The notes: generated by a model from the letters alone, not told the origin. Numbered from the stretch's first letter, positions 12,111 through 23,585 are shown. The stretch: 64,000 nucleotides of DNA from Trichopria drosophilae (GCA_030407085.1 CM059584.1:5394001-5458000); one strand, 5' to 3'. Numbers and translations: made by a program.

Positions 12111-12611
12111 TGAATGAGATTCCATTCTATTATGCGAGAAGAACCTCGTATATGAATCTGTTTCTTTTTCGGGAGTATTGTAATAATATAATAAAATCTG
12201 GAATAACCTCTTCAGTAGTGATCTTTCATAAACGTAATACCAAGGGAAATATACCTCTCTCGAAGGGCCACCATCGGGTGTACCGAGGAGCAAAATTGCT
12301 GTTCGGGCAAAAAAAAAGTAACTGAGTTGTATACAAAATTATGTATAACTTCTATTAATACAAATTCTTTTCATTTTACTAAGAAACTTGCCAGTTTTGT
12401 TATTGAATAAGTGTAACCAATACATAATCATAGTTTCAGGTCAACCTGAAACAACAATGGTATAGATGATCAGCATCTGGTAATATCTTTACATCATGTT
12501 AGTCACCGGAATCTGTCTAGAATTATCCCTAGATTTTTATGATCTAGCTAGAAACCGGTTTCTTAATGTGGGTAGACATCCTACTAAAAATGACATGAAA
12601 TGTGGTTTAAA
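12111..12611. other. Noncoding, nothing recognised
   Basis: Two short antisense frames (62 and 71 codons) overlap at 12105-12325 and are not supported. No repeat boundary is identified. Confidence 0.4.
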
Positions 12612-13079
12612 TGAACCCAGATGCAAGATAATGTGTTAAATAATAACTTTTCAGATATGTTAAAGGACCTCGGGGAGATTTTGTCTGATCCATTATTCTC
12701 AAATAGATCAATTGAAACACAAGTAGTATTGGTAATTACTGATCAGACAATAAATTTCAACAGGGATTTTCTCAACTTTCTGTTATGATTGGGCCATCGA
12801 ATTTGGTATGAAGTATTACCTGTCATCATACCCTAAACGAATATGCCAATTAGTGAGGTATTATCTCCAGGGCACAAACCACCTATACCCGTGGGTCATC
12901 TTCCTTTGATGGAAAGTTTAACATTTAGGGCCCTGACCATAGACTCACTTATACTAAGGGTTCTGACCAGGGCCCTAAGTGTAACCCGACAACTTCGAGA
13001 CTATCTTGTTTCGAAAATCCTGAAAAGATTGACCTCCCAATATGGCGACCTGCGTTCATCTGTTGAGAAAAAATAAGAA
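12612..13079 (+). pseudogene. Decayed open frame, about 150 codons with two internal stops
   Basis: One reading frame runs from just after a TGA at about 12612 to the TAA at about 13074-13076, with only two internal stops (a TGA near 12783 and a TAA near 12834). This is far fewer than expected for DNA of this composition. The segments read like ordinary protein: DMLKDLGEILSDPLF near 12654, ITDQTINFNRDFLNFL before the TGA, and a helical basic C-terminus with QLRDYLVSKILKRLTSQYGD. The family is not recognised. It may be a fossil of a mobile-element or viral-type gene, or of a host gene. The inverted 10-mers TTAGGGCCCT (12926) and AGGGCCCTAA (12969) sit inside it. Confidence 0.4.
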
Positions 13080-13279
13080 CAGAAGTGTAGTATTTGATAA
13101 TACTTCAGGAAAGACTCTGCGAGAAACAAATGACCAATGCATAGTATAGTCCATCCGATTGATTTACTCAAAGATACTTTTGGACAAAGTGTTGAAGAGG
13201 ATTGAAATCATAGCCAAAAAAATGTGAATTGCAGATGCTATGCATAATTTCTGCTCTCTTAATTTGAAAAAGTGAAAAG

Positions 13280-13460
13280 AACACTATTTGTATCAGTGAA
13301 TGAATAGTCACTGCTGAATCAATGGTTTACAACGTATTCACTGAATAAACAGTGAAATTAACAAATAAATTATTTGTTTTTCAGTGTTAATACAGTGAAA
13401 CTTGTTACATAGGAGTTCCCTGTTTTACCAGTGACTTATACACAGTCAATTACTATATTG
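13280..13460. mobile_element. Palindromic MITE-like element rich in CAGTG/CACTG
   Basis: The centre is the near-perfect palindrome AACAAATAAATTATTTGTT (about 13358-13376). Outward on both sides the arms match as GTATTCACTGAATAAACAGT against the reverse complement of ACTGTTAATACAGTGAAAC-like sequence. Seven CAGTG or CACTG boxes lie within about 160 bp. No frame is present. Outer boundaries are approximate. Confidence 0.5.
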
Positions 13461-14650
13461 TATTTAGCATCGATAGAGCATGATTTCAGGACTTAGAAGT
13501 TGGATTTCGGATATCGGTTTTTATGATTTCTACATATAGTTAAATTCATTACATAAAATTAAATCCAAGATTCGAACTAGAAACACTTTGCACAGGTTTC
13601 AGTAAAGATCTTTAGAATGTTCACTTGGAAAGAAAAATGACGCACTCAACCTAACCTAAAACTTGTCTAGCAGACCATAAACAATCTGTAGAATCTCTCA
13701 ACCACAGAATATTAAAATAAATGTTTCTTGGTATAAACAAGTAAGTTAAATAGTAATAAATGTCTCCAACAGATCGTATTTAACCAACATTCCAACACAT
13801 GTTTGTGTTCGTAGAGTAACCATCACCAATTTTAATAAATGAAACTCGACTTTCTGTTAGGGTCGATAATAATTAATAAATTAAGATCAACTATTTGTCA
13901 TCAATCAACATAAAAATTGAAAAGTAACGCGGAATTAGAGTCCACAAGCACGTGAATCTTCCACATCAAATTTTGTTTGAGTCACTCAATGTAATGATGA
14001 TATTGTTTTTTTAACACTCCGGGAATAGAAATCAATTTTGCGCCCTGCCATGAAATCTTTGGTCGCAAATTATCGAGCTCCGGGACTGTCATATTAAAAA
14101 ATATAGTACGCAACACGAGCGTAATATCAATTTTCGACAACTGTGATTGTCATCCTCGTTTCGCTCGCGCGACAAACTTCGCACTCGTCGGAGATCTCTA
14201 ATTACGCCCTTGTTACATAATACTATCTAAATATGAATTAATATGAATTAATAGTTCTAGAAAGAAAATAATAAAATACCTCATGCGAGAAACGTTTAAA
14301 ATATTTCTATATATATGCTGGTATGTAAAAGTTGTCAACTTTCTAATATCCGAATTAAAATCCTTCAAAAATGTCCAATGATCTATAAAACATGACAGTT
14401 ATAAATTTTTATTTTTTTAGTACAAAATTCGATTTTTTAACTTTTTTATGATGAAGCAATATGCATGTATTTTACGTATGCTTGTATGCATATTATTTTT
14501 AAAAACAAATACAGAAAATTCAAATTTAACTTTATTTTATAAAGAATTCGATACGTTCATCTCTGAATTGTTATTTTCAGAGTCGTGTAATAAGAAAAAG
14601 CAAATAGAATCATTACGGGTTTAGTTTTTGAGTATTTTCAAATAAAATCC
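13461..14650. other. AT-rich noncoding with a CpG patch
   Basis: Mostly A/T-rich sequence. The patch 14040-14215 is CpG-rich, with GTTTCGCTCGCGCGACAAAC at 14158-14177, and may be a remnant of a CpG-type repeat or a regulatory island. No coding frame or RNA gene is seen. Confidence 0.4.
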
Positions 14651-14659
14651 AATAAATTA

Positions 14660-14745
14660 TTGAAGATATCATATTCGACTCTCCATTTTAGATTTTCGAA
14701 AGTAGTTTCATACCCGTAACCAGCGACTATGGAAACCCGCGAGTA
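14660..14745 (-). repeat. Fragment of the ATGGCGG module family (reverse)
   Basis: CTCCATTTTAGATTTTCGAA followed by GTAACCAGCGACTATGGAAA matches the reverse-strand order of the module (core, AATTTT, then CAGCGACC and a run of A/C). It is isolated and decayed. Confidence 0.45.
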
Positions 14746-16574
14746 ACAAACATTAATAATACTCAATATTTTTATTGTGAATTCACAAAGTTATTTTGTA
14801 ATATTGCAGCTTGACTAATACATAAATATTGCAGGTTGAAATAATCCTATACAAACATAAATTTCTATTTATGAAATGAGAACGTTATTTAAAACAAATG
14901 TGTGGAAAGAAAAGAATTTACTTTAATTATTAACTAAGCAACAGCTGAACAAAAAGTCATAAAATAAAAAATATTGGGACGATGGAGAGTAACGCCCATA
15001 TGTTATAAAGTAGGTTTAAGGGAAACTACAATGTAAGATAAAATGCATCTACGATTTAGTATAACTTATAGTATTCAAATGTTGTATGACCTATTTCAAA
15101 GCACACGTACTTTGCTTATTTCAGAAACAACATTACTCACGGATTGAATCCAAGATGACTCTCATTCAAGCATGTAAATGTTGTAGCAATTTTATTTGCT
15201 GTTATAATTCAAGACTAGTGTTCTCGATATAGAATTATGCAAACAATAATGCAGTACAAAAACCAAAAATATACCTTCATAACAAACTTCAATAATAAAC
15301 TTCAACATTATAAATGTACATTAAAATTTTGAATAATCAAAATTGAAAGTTAAGATAAACTTTGCGATTTTTTTGAACATGATTTAAAAATCTTCCAGTT
15401 GGTTTGTAGTTACATTCAATGTCTTTTTTATCACTCAGACGTCTTGGTTTTAGTATATGCTACAATGTTAACGGAAGTCTCGATTTTCCACGTTTTAAGT
15501 CAATACCGGTTTACTATTCGTGGAAATACGGAAAAAGATTACATCTTATATTCAGCGAATGTACATTTCATAAATCTGTCTTGTCTAAGTTGGCATATTT
15601 ACATTACATACAACTTTCAAGTGCGGAGCTTGCATTGACTTCTTTCGCGTAAAACGGTAGAATTTCTGAAAACCTATTAACTTAAAGACTCACGTGTGAT
15701 GTGTTTTAAAATAAGCCAATTATGACCAACATTTTGTGATTGAAATAATCACCTGAAATAGTACATGTACTTCAATCAGTTAAGGGTGATTAATATCTCA
15801 TTAATTAATAGTTAATCCGCATTTTGAAAATTTAGAAGATTAGTTTCTACTATTTCTCATTTCAACAATTAGGAGATGCTTAAGAATACGCATATTAAAC
15901 CGTCAAAGAGAATTAAAAAACAATGAATAAATTTGAGAATATTTATCTTTTTTAGTATTATTTTTATTATGTAATTTATTTATGCCAACAAATCATATAG
16001 CTTAGAATATGTAACTACTTTGCAGTAGAATGAATAAATATATAACACTGACCAACACTGATTTTGCCTTTGACAAGCTAAGTATCATTTCTGAAGTATT
16101 TTTTTTATGCTGAAAACGATGACGCTAACAGAATGTTGCTATCACGTCACACTTTGAAGAAAAATATGGTTAAATGTGTAAAGAGCAGTGTTTTTGGTTT
16201 GTTTCGTAGCAAAGGAAAATTTATTTTTAACAACCGAAGTATTTTTTCGAGCTATAGGTATACTCTTATATTCAAACCATACGCTGACTAGATTCCAAAT
16301 CCATAATCATGTACCGCTGAAATTCAATTTTAACCAAATGTTAGTTATAGCATAAATTACATTTAATTCTCATAAATTTATTAAAACAAAGCTGTAAATT
16401 TAATTAGTATAATATATTGCATAATACTTGTTTACAATATTAGGGAACAAGATCTCAAATCAGACTTACTTCACATTTTACTCTGCACAATCAACTTTTC
16501 TGCAAAGAATGTATATCTATTAGAAGTGTTAGAAAATTAAAAAAATGAACTGTAGTATAAATAATTTTGAGAAA
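14746..16574. other. AT-rich noncoding, nothing recognised
   Basis: Two overlapping frames of 79 and 77 codons at 15399-15652 lie in different phases of the same stretch and resemble nothing known. No RNA gene or repeat boundary is seen. Confidence 0.45.
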
Positions 16575-16812
16575 TATAGCATTTTTCGTCCCTCGGGCGC
16601 GATATGTCATTTTGCGACCATGCGAGAGAAGTGTTGCGCCCGAGGGGCGAACAACATTTTTGTCGCAGTAGATCACAAAATGCAATGAGCGCCCGTTGAC
16701 CTCGACCATACATCTCTATGGTTACAATGCGTGCGCAAAATCTTATTTTGCACACTCAAAACGGGGCGCAAAATCGCATTTTGCGGCCTACTGCGACGAA
16801 AAATAATTTTTC
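16575..16812 (+). repeat. CpG-rich hairpin repeat, family copy 2
   Basis: Nested inverted repeats: CCCTCGGGCGCGA (about 16590) pairs with TGCGCCCGAGGGG (16636-16648), and TTTTTGTCGCAGTAG (about 16656) pairs with CTACTGCGACGAAAAA (16788-16803). GCCCGAGGGGCGAACAACAT matches the copy at about 9850. Two overlapping minus-strand frames of 72 codons run through the hairpins and are treated as chance. Confidence 0.6.
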
Positions 16813-17293
16813 TTATAATTTATGTTTAATATAAGTTATATTGAACTGTATTGGCCATTTTATTATTTATTGCTTAAACATATATCTCTATCGGATTGCG
16901 CAAGACATGAGGTTGCAAAAAGGTTAAAATTCCGAGATTTAAAAAAATTGGGTCCTATGTGGAAGTCTACAATGTTTCTAGATATTCACTTTTATATTTG
17001 TTTTTTAATAAAAGCATCGATTTTCTTATATTTTTAATAACAAACAAGAAAATTAAGCAGTTTTTAATCCATAATGTAACGTAATAAAATTGTCAAACCT
17101 GAATAACCCCAATTTTTGGTAAGGACAATCGGTTGTCTCATAATTATTGTGTAAATGGATGTCTGTTTCAGATAAAAAAATAGCATCATAATCTAACAAA
17201 ATAAAATACATATAAAATAACGAATCTTTATCACTAAAAGAACAAAATGTCCCACTTTAGCCCACACATCAAAAACCACAAAATAATCGAATG
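16813..17293. other. AT-rich noncoding, nothing recognised
   Basis: Short frames only. No structural RNA or repeat end is recognised. Confidence 0.45.
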
Positions 17294-17459
17294 CAGTAGT
17301 GCCTGTCCTAACGCATCCAGTCCTATTACGTACTCCTGTCCTACCGCATATTTTTTTCCCGTCCTAATGCATAGTTTGAGCGGGTAAAAATAACTTTGGC
17401 GGTTCTGTGAAGTATCATTTTATTAAGAAGGAAACGTATGCATTGGACGGGGACCACTG
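17294..17459. mobile_element. Short pogo/Tigger-type MITE, 166 bp
   Basis: The left end is CAGTAGTGCCTGTCCTAACG. The right end, read in reverse, is CAGTGGTCCCCGTCCAATGC. Both start with the CAGT-x-GT-CC pattern typical of pogo-like (Tc1/mariner superfamily) termini. The right flank is TA as expected for the TA target of this superfamily; the left flank is TG, possibly a decayed TA. A GTCCTA-type block recurs inside the left arm. No coding capacity. Confidence 0.65.
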
Positions 17460-17661
17460 TAATACCAAATGATGCATACTACATTTTAATATTGAGGGTC
17501 CATAGGTATGATATTTTCATATTAGATATATGTCTCAATCCGATATTATGGAGAATGTGATATTTAAATTAAAAAAAAATTTTTTTCAAACAAAAAATGC
17601 ATATAACTTACTTTTCATTCAACGTTCGATATAAACGACAGTTAGTTTCCGAAAGTTTTGA

Positions 17662-18022
17662 GGTCGCTGATACGAATTACATATCGGCAATATAAGAATT
17701 AGCCTCTTGATGTCCGCCATTTTGAATAAGCCATTTTGATTTTTGCTATTCAGACTTCAGATTTTAATCAGCGACCTCAAAAACTTATATAAGTCATTAT
17801 GTAAGAGTTTTTGGGGAATACGAATTTTATGTCAAAATTGCAAAATTCAAAATGGTTGACTCAAAATGGCGAACATCAAGAACTCTTATATTGTCAATCG
17901 GAATTTCACAAAAATAAAAAATATGAAGTCAGAAATATAAAAATCAAAATGACTTATTCAAAATGGTGGACATAAAGAGGCTTATTCTTACATTGCCGAT
18001 ATGTAATTCGTATCAGCGACCC
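17662..18022. mobile_element. Inverted-repeat composite of ATGGCGG modules
   Basis: The left arm from GGTCGCTGATACGAATTACA (17662) and the right arm ending at about 18021 in TGTAATTCGTATCAGCGACC are nearly perfect inverted copies for about 100 bp, including ATCGGCAAT and a GTCCGCCATTTTGAATAA block. A second pair of modules lies inside, with AAAATGGTTGACTCAAAATG in the centre. The architecture is a palindrome of repeated modules, which suggests a foldback-type non-autonomous element of the family seen at 23824 and 48848. Confidence 0.7.
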
Positions 18023-19637
18023 AACTTACTTACAAAAACTTGCGGAACCTCACTTTTGCTTTTATCGATCGTTGAACAGGTTGATTTGTCCAATTGGTTC
18101 ATTGAAAAACATAATTTTTATGTTTGAACTGCCATATTGGATCAGCTATTGTAAATTTTGCAATTCTGATTTGTGATCAAAGACCCTTAAAACCATGCAG
18201 TACATAGTCTCCATGAAAAAAAGTTTGAATCATAACGGTTGAAATCGTGTGTGTTCAAAATCGTACCACTGGTCTGCCGTATGCGCTAATGGGTTAAGTA
18301 CTACTTGACATTGTTGGTGCATGTTTACTATTTCAAAAGGCACATGATGCCCTTTGAGAATAAGATTCGTAACGGTATATTGGACAGTACTTGCTGTTGT
18401 TTGGGTACTGATACTAAACTGCCCCGGGTGAAAAAGTTTTATACAAATTTTATAAAAAATTACTAATGTTCCCATATATAAAACGTATAAAAATTATATA
18501 AATAATTGGTAGCATATAGTTTATCAAATTTCAATTTTTATATAAAGTTTTTAAAACATCTATATAGAAGTTGAGAAGGTTAGACTTCAAAAGGGAATTA
18601 AATTCAGTCATTCCTAATACTTAGAACTAAATTCTATCAAAATTTCAAAATGAGAAACACCGGTGGAAAACTCTGAAAAACGAATGTTCGTTCTGGGACT
18701 TCTCACGCAATTCCTTAGTAGAAATCACACCCTCAATGATGCCTGATTAATTCGACCGCAGTGGTTCTTCGTTAACCCTAGGAAACTATACAAAAATTTA
18801 TTGTACGAAATTCTTGATGAAGAAAAAACAGATCACGAAAAAAGAATACATAGCAGATCTATTTTATTTTTATATTCACTTTTAGTTTACATAGTCCAAT
18901 GTGACCTACATTTTACGGCGGTTCAAGAGTAACTGATCTGAAAATCAACAAACCTTAGCAACCACGTTGCCAAAGATCATGGTTTAACTTCAGCGTTGAG
19001 AAGCTGTTCGACTAGAATCGAAAGAAAAAAGAATGGTGATTTTTTTACAGTACGAGTCGAACCTCTGCAAAAAGTATATCTCACTGGAAAATATAACAAT
19101 ATGAGAAAAATAAACCACTGCAACAAAATTTATCGGGCATCGTTGATCGAGTTTAGTGTCTACAATTTTCCAGTGTCGTTCCTTTTCACGTCTTGCTTGA
19201 TGTGTTAGAGAAACTGAACCAACGATAGTAGAACACCAGTTTTTCAGTTTTTGCCACCGATCTAAGGCGATTTATCTGCTTTTCTGGATTACTACAGAAA
19301 TTTCCACGACTTGACATTTTGACACAATATGGAACGAATTATTATGAATTTCTAAATATATGAGACTAATACCTAACCCATTATTCACCTGACATATACA
19401 GAATTTATAGAAACTTTACAGAAATAATCAAATTTTATCAAATATTTATAGAACCATTTTCTTGCTTTATTTTTATAAGTTGTTTATACAGTCATTTTAT
19501 AAAAAGTTTATATCCTTTTTATAAAAATGTTCCACCTGGGGCGATAACTAATATTTAATGATATTTATTTTCATCAATGATGTTACTAAATATTTAAATG
19601 TGCCTCCAAACAAAACGAAAATTTTTTAAAGCATATA
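18023..19637. other. Noncoding with one module fragment
   Basis: GCCATATTGGATCAGCTATT at about 18130 followed by TGTGATCAAAGACCC is a reverse fragment of the ATGGCGG family. The remainder includes a moderately complex block (18640-19260) without recognisable coding signal. An 81-codon minus frame at 18230-18475 resembles nothing known. Confidence 0.45.
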
Positions 19638-20186
19638 GGGGAAGTAGGGGTAAAGTGGGACACGGGGCAAAGTGGAATTTTGGCGTTTCGCTGTATTAGA
19701 ATATTTCCTATGTGTTTGTTTGCATTGTTTATATACAAAAGAGTTATTGTAATACAAATGCTAAAATATATTTCAGTTTCCATTCAGTATTTACCAATCG
19801 TTCAAACATAACCTATGAAGTCGAAGTAAATTTGTAAATTCAGACATATTCGCAATCGATTAGTAAGTATCAACAAATTAAGCGTAGTTAAAATCTGAAT
19901 TATATGACTTAATAGTCTTCTCTTACACTCTATTTTCGTTTTTTATTTGTTTAATTTGGGGTTGAGGATGATTTTTTACGACCTGTTTAAACAAATTCTA
20001 TTTTGGGGGAAAGTGGGATGTATTCCGTTTTGATTTAGGTTCACAGAGATAAGTAAGAACTCTCTTTCCCTCTCTCTCTCTCTTTCTCCCTCTCCCTCTT
20101 TCTTTCTCCCTCTCCCTCTCTCTCTCTTGAGTTTTGTCCACGGCTCGTAGTCAATCGAGAGATTTACCATTAAATAAATTTTTAAT

Positions 20187-20235
<49 letters not shown>

Positions 20236-20508
20236 CCCTCTCTCTCTCCTTCTCTCTCCCTCCCCCTTTCTTCCTCTCTCTCTATATCGTTCTCGCTCAC
20301 TGTCAAACCTTTGCAGAAGTAATTTTAACAACCCGTACCACTTTGCCCCTGGATTTTCAGATTTCTAAAAAAAAAGTTTTTTCGTAAAATTGAAATTTTG
20401 AGTATTAAACAGATACTTTTTTTTAAATGCATTTCATTTTAAGTTAGTTGAGGACCTAACTAACGGTTTCTAAACCACACTACCATCCTACTTTGCCCCT
20501 ACTTTCCC
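19638..20508 (+). mobile_element. 871-bp TIR element, copy A, with TA flanks
   Basis: It begins GGGGAAGTAGGGGTAAAGTG and ends CTACTTTGCCCCTACTTTCCC, imperfect terminal inverted repeats, with TA directly on each side (19636-19637 and 20509-20510). The body is A/T-rich and holds CT microsatellites, a repeated GGGGCAAAGTGGGA-type motif and no transposase frame. It is matched along almost its full length by the reverse-oriented copy at 21402-22254. The TA target suits the Tc1/mariner superfamily or another TA-targeting group; the exact family is not assigned. Confidence 0.8.
20060..20283 (+). repeat. CT-rich microsatellite tracts in copy A
   Basis: CT runs with CCCT and CTTT variants occupy 20060-20128 and 20191-20283, separated by a short unique spacer with GTCCACGGCTCGTAGTC. 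The GA-rich tracts of the inverted copy lie at equivalent positions, so the microsatellite belongs to the mobile element and expanded or contracted separately in each copy. Confidence 0.85.
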
Positions 20509-20510
20509 TA

Positions 20511-21400
20511 CCAACAAAATGTAAAGACATTCTTGTTTCCTCGACCTTACGATACCGTCGTACGCGTATTTTGGCACGATCCATAACTGATTTATCATCA
20601 AAATGCCATTAAGGCCAGTCGTTGCTGTGAAAATGCCCATAAAAAGGCTCATTAAAAATCGCGTTGCACGGTAAATCGTCGGGGCTGCGAGAGAGTACTT
20701 ATAAGGTACCGAGGGTAATCGCATGAATCATGAATATACAGCATAGTGTGATGTAAAATTTGGGTAACCGGCTAAAGGTACGCCGCGTGCCCTAATATTG
20801 ATCGACCTCAACGGCACGGCCGCTCCGTGTATAACCGCTCTCGTTCGTGTTAAACACACTGCAGCCGAGTCATGCGAACCGCCTGCATCAAGTTTGTGTG
20901 GGACCAAGGTGGCGCCATTCTCGGTGTGGAAGCACGTTTTCTCTCCAAATTTCGATTTACGTGCGTGCGATTTTCATTGTCGCCAGTCTCGTTGCTATTA
21001 TCTTCCCATTGACGAATGCGAGGCTGGGGCACTTCCGTACGGTACGTGCGTCGCGCACAATTTTGGACTATTGCCATTTAGTCTCCACTTTAGTGGAAAA
21101 AGAAACTACTGCCCGAGCTTTCATTCTCAAATGAGTTGGAAATCCGCATTCCCTTTTTACGAGCTTTTTATCGAAATGTCTCAAGGCGGAACTTTTTTTA
21201 TCAACGACATCTTTTTTCGAGGATACAAATCTCTTTGTGGAGGGTTTATTTCTGTTCGTGCTAGGAAAAATGGACCTTTTTGTATAAATAATTAATCAGT
21301 AGGTTAATTACTTTCATTATTATGCTTTGGAAGATCCTTAACCCATTGCGTACCAACGTGTCCTTTTTGTCTGTCAACATTCAAAGACGTATTACTATAT
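20511..21400. other. CpG-rich single-copy island between two inverted elements
   Basis: An 890-bp non-repetitive, CpG-rich block flanked by inverted copies of one element. A 165-codon plus frame (20798-21295) overlaps a 95-codon plus frame and a 75-codon minus frame in the same DNA. None shows a known domain. The segment 20560-20740 contains homeodomain-type cores (TCATTAAAAATCG, CATGAATCATGAATA). A regulatory element is as likely as a coding exon. Confidence 0.4.
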
Positions 21401-21401
21401 A

Positions 21402-22254
21402 GGGGAAGTTGGTGCAAAGTGGGGTGGTTTTGGAAAAACTTGTATACAAAAAATTTGGGGCACAAGAATGGTTGGGTGTGGTTTAGAAACCCTTATTTAG
21501 GTCCTCAACTAACTTATTATGAAACGCATTTTAAAAAAGTATCTGTTTAATATTCAAAATTTTAATTTTACGAAAAAACTTTTTTTTAAGAAATCTCAAA
21601 ATCCAGGGGCAAAGTGGGACGGGTTGATAAAATTACTTCTGGAAAGGTTTGACAGAGAGAGAAAGAAAGGGGGCAGGGAGAGAGAGGGAGAGAGGGAGAG
21701 AGAGAGAGGGAGAGATTAAAAATTAATTTATTAGTGTCCTGGCCACTACGAGCCATGGACACAACTCAAGAGAGAGAGAGGGGGGGAGAAGGAGAAAGAG
21801 AGGGAGAGAGGGAGACGAGGGAGAAAGAGAGAGAGAGAGGGAAAGAGAGTTCTTACTTATCTCTGTGAACCTAATTCAAAACGGAATACATCCCACTTTG
21901 CCCCAAAATAGAATTTTTTTAAACACGTCGTAAAAAATCATCCTCAACCCCAAATGAAACAAATAAAAAACGAAAATTGAGTGTAAGAGAAGTATTATTA
22001 AGTCATCCAATTTTCGGATTTTAATTACGCTTAATTTATTCATACTTACTAATCGATTGAAAATATGTATGAATTTACAAATTGACTTTGACTTCCTAGG
22101 TCATGTTCGAACGGTTGGTAAATACAGAATGGAAACTGAAATATGTTTCAAAATTTGTATTACGATAACTCTTTTGTAAATAAACAATGCAAACAAATAC
22201 ATGGGAAATGTTCTAATACAGCGAAAAGCCAAAATCCCATTTTGCCCCTACTTC
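21402..22254 (-). mobile_element. 853-bp TIR element, copy B, inverted relative to copy A
   Basis: Reverse complement of the element at 19638-20508, with TA on both sides (21400-21401 and 22255-22256). Nearly all segments can be followed, for example CTGTATTAGAACATTTCCCA here against CTGTATTAGAATATTTCCTA in copy A, and the GTTAGTTGAGGACCTAA block near the other end. The outer end, GAAGTAGGGGCAAAATGGGA when read in reverse, has lost the first bases and a repeat unit present in copy A. Two copies in opposite orientation about 0.9 kb apart could fold into a long hairpin if transcribed together. Confidence 0.8.
21652..21849 (+). repeat. GA-rich microsatellite tracts in copy B
   Basis: GA, GGGA and GAAA repeats at 21652-21715 and 21769-21849 flank a unique spacer with GGCCACTACGAGCCATGG. 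They correspond to the CT tracts of copy A. The 66-codon frame here is a microsatellite translation and not a gene. Confidence 0.85.
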
Positions 22255-22256
22255 TA

Positions 22257-23540
22257 AGGTAGGTTCTTTCTAAAAAATCGCCAAAGCCATAGTCCACTAT
22301 TTCCGAGGTCGCTCTATCGATTTATGCCGTTTAGAAAACAGACAAACAATGTCCTACCCCTCATTTTCTTCGATTAAAAAAAATGAAGGGTAGTTTTAAG
22401 GCTATTTTTGTCAAAAAAGTGCAATTTTCAATGAGAAATACACCATAAAATTCAGCGAAATGACCAAAAACAGGGCGGTCGTGGTCCAATATAAAGAGTA
22501 ATGACATGTGCTTATTTTATTTGTTACATCTAAGGGTTGAAAATCCACCCTTAACCCATAAGAGTTCAATGTAAACAAAACTGATGAATTGTCGTAAAAT
22601 GATAGACTTTTCGAAAACTTGTTGTTGAAAAAAAAATTCAGTGTATTCTCTGATCGATTCTAAGAACTTTTTGTTCCATGACATTTTTTCATAAAATGTG
22701 TCATTTTTCAAATAAAAAATTCCTGAATTTCTTGAATTTCTATTATTATTTTTATTTATAATTGTTTATTTTATAGCTTTTTATAGCTATTTTATATCAA
22801 ATTATGCAAAAGAGTCATCTTCAAATTATTCAAATATCGATGTGTATTCAGTTATCGACATCTTTGCGTTTGCCTTTTTTTTCAACGCGGAATAGAAAAC
22901 TTGCAAAGAGCATAAAACTGCTCATTTTCTTTTTGTGTAGTTTTCAATTAGCATTTTGTGTTCCCCAATAAGCAAACATTATTAAATATGCTTGGCAATC
23001 TGCATGTGTAGCCTAGCATATTGGCTTTTAGTCGATTTTCTGTCATAAAGATTGCACACAGGGTAATCGAAAACAAATACATGCCATTCGTATCCACGAC
23101 TTCCGTCGTCAAGTAAATATTGGTAATACACAAATTGACATTCCATACGAACACTGACACTTTTGCAGACAAACCTTAACTTTATGCCTTCAAATAGCAG
23201 CAATGGCCTTTTTTTCTTTGTTATATAAGTGACAGGATGATATTTATGCCCTACGATGAACGAAAATGGAGAATATGTACATATTATTGAATTTTCTCTA
23301 AAGGTTTTTCTTCTGAAAACGCGTACGGTAATTCTGTGACTTCATATGCCAATTAGAAAATTATGATAGCTGAAATCTACTTGTTTTTCATGTTAAAAAT
23401 AAAGGGAAACTGCATAGAGTTACAAACAACTGGACATAATACTATCAGGCATATCATGAAAAATTATACTATTAAAACTGTAGTTTCTTTATTTACAACA
23501 GCTGGAAATAAATGTATATCATAACGTGAACGCGTTTACT
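22257..23540. other. AT-rich noncoding, nothing recognised
   Basis: Frames up to 74 codons only. No repeat end or RNA is recognised. Confidence 0.45.
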
Positions 23541-23544
23541 CAAT

Positions 23545-23585
23545 AACCGGGCGGGCCGAGTTCGATCCAATCCCCAGGTAATTTT
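23545..23585 (+). other. Isolated B-box-like remnant of a tRNA-derived repeat
   Basis: CCGAGTTCGATCCAATCCCC contains a good Pol III B box (GAGTTCGATCC), but no A box could be found at the required distance upstream. It may be the 3' part of a truncated tRNA-like repeat. Confidence 0.25.

Noticed and set aside
16491..16755. Two overlapping 72-codon minus frames
   Set aside because: They cross the nested CpG hairpins of a dispersed repeat.
20134..20322. Serine/leucine-rich 62-codon frame
   Set aside because: Translation of the CT microsatellite in the transposon copy.
21519..21719. 66-codon frame with RERE-rich tail
   Set aside because: Translation of the GA microsatellite in the inverted copy.
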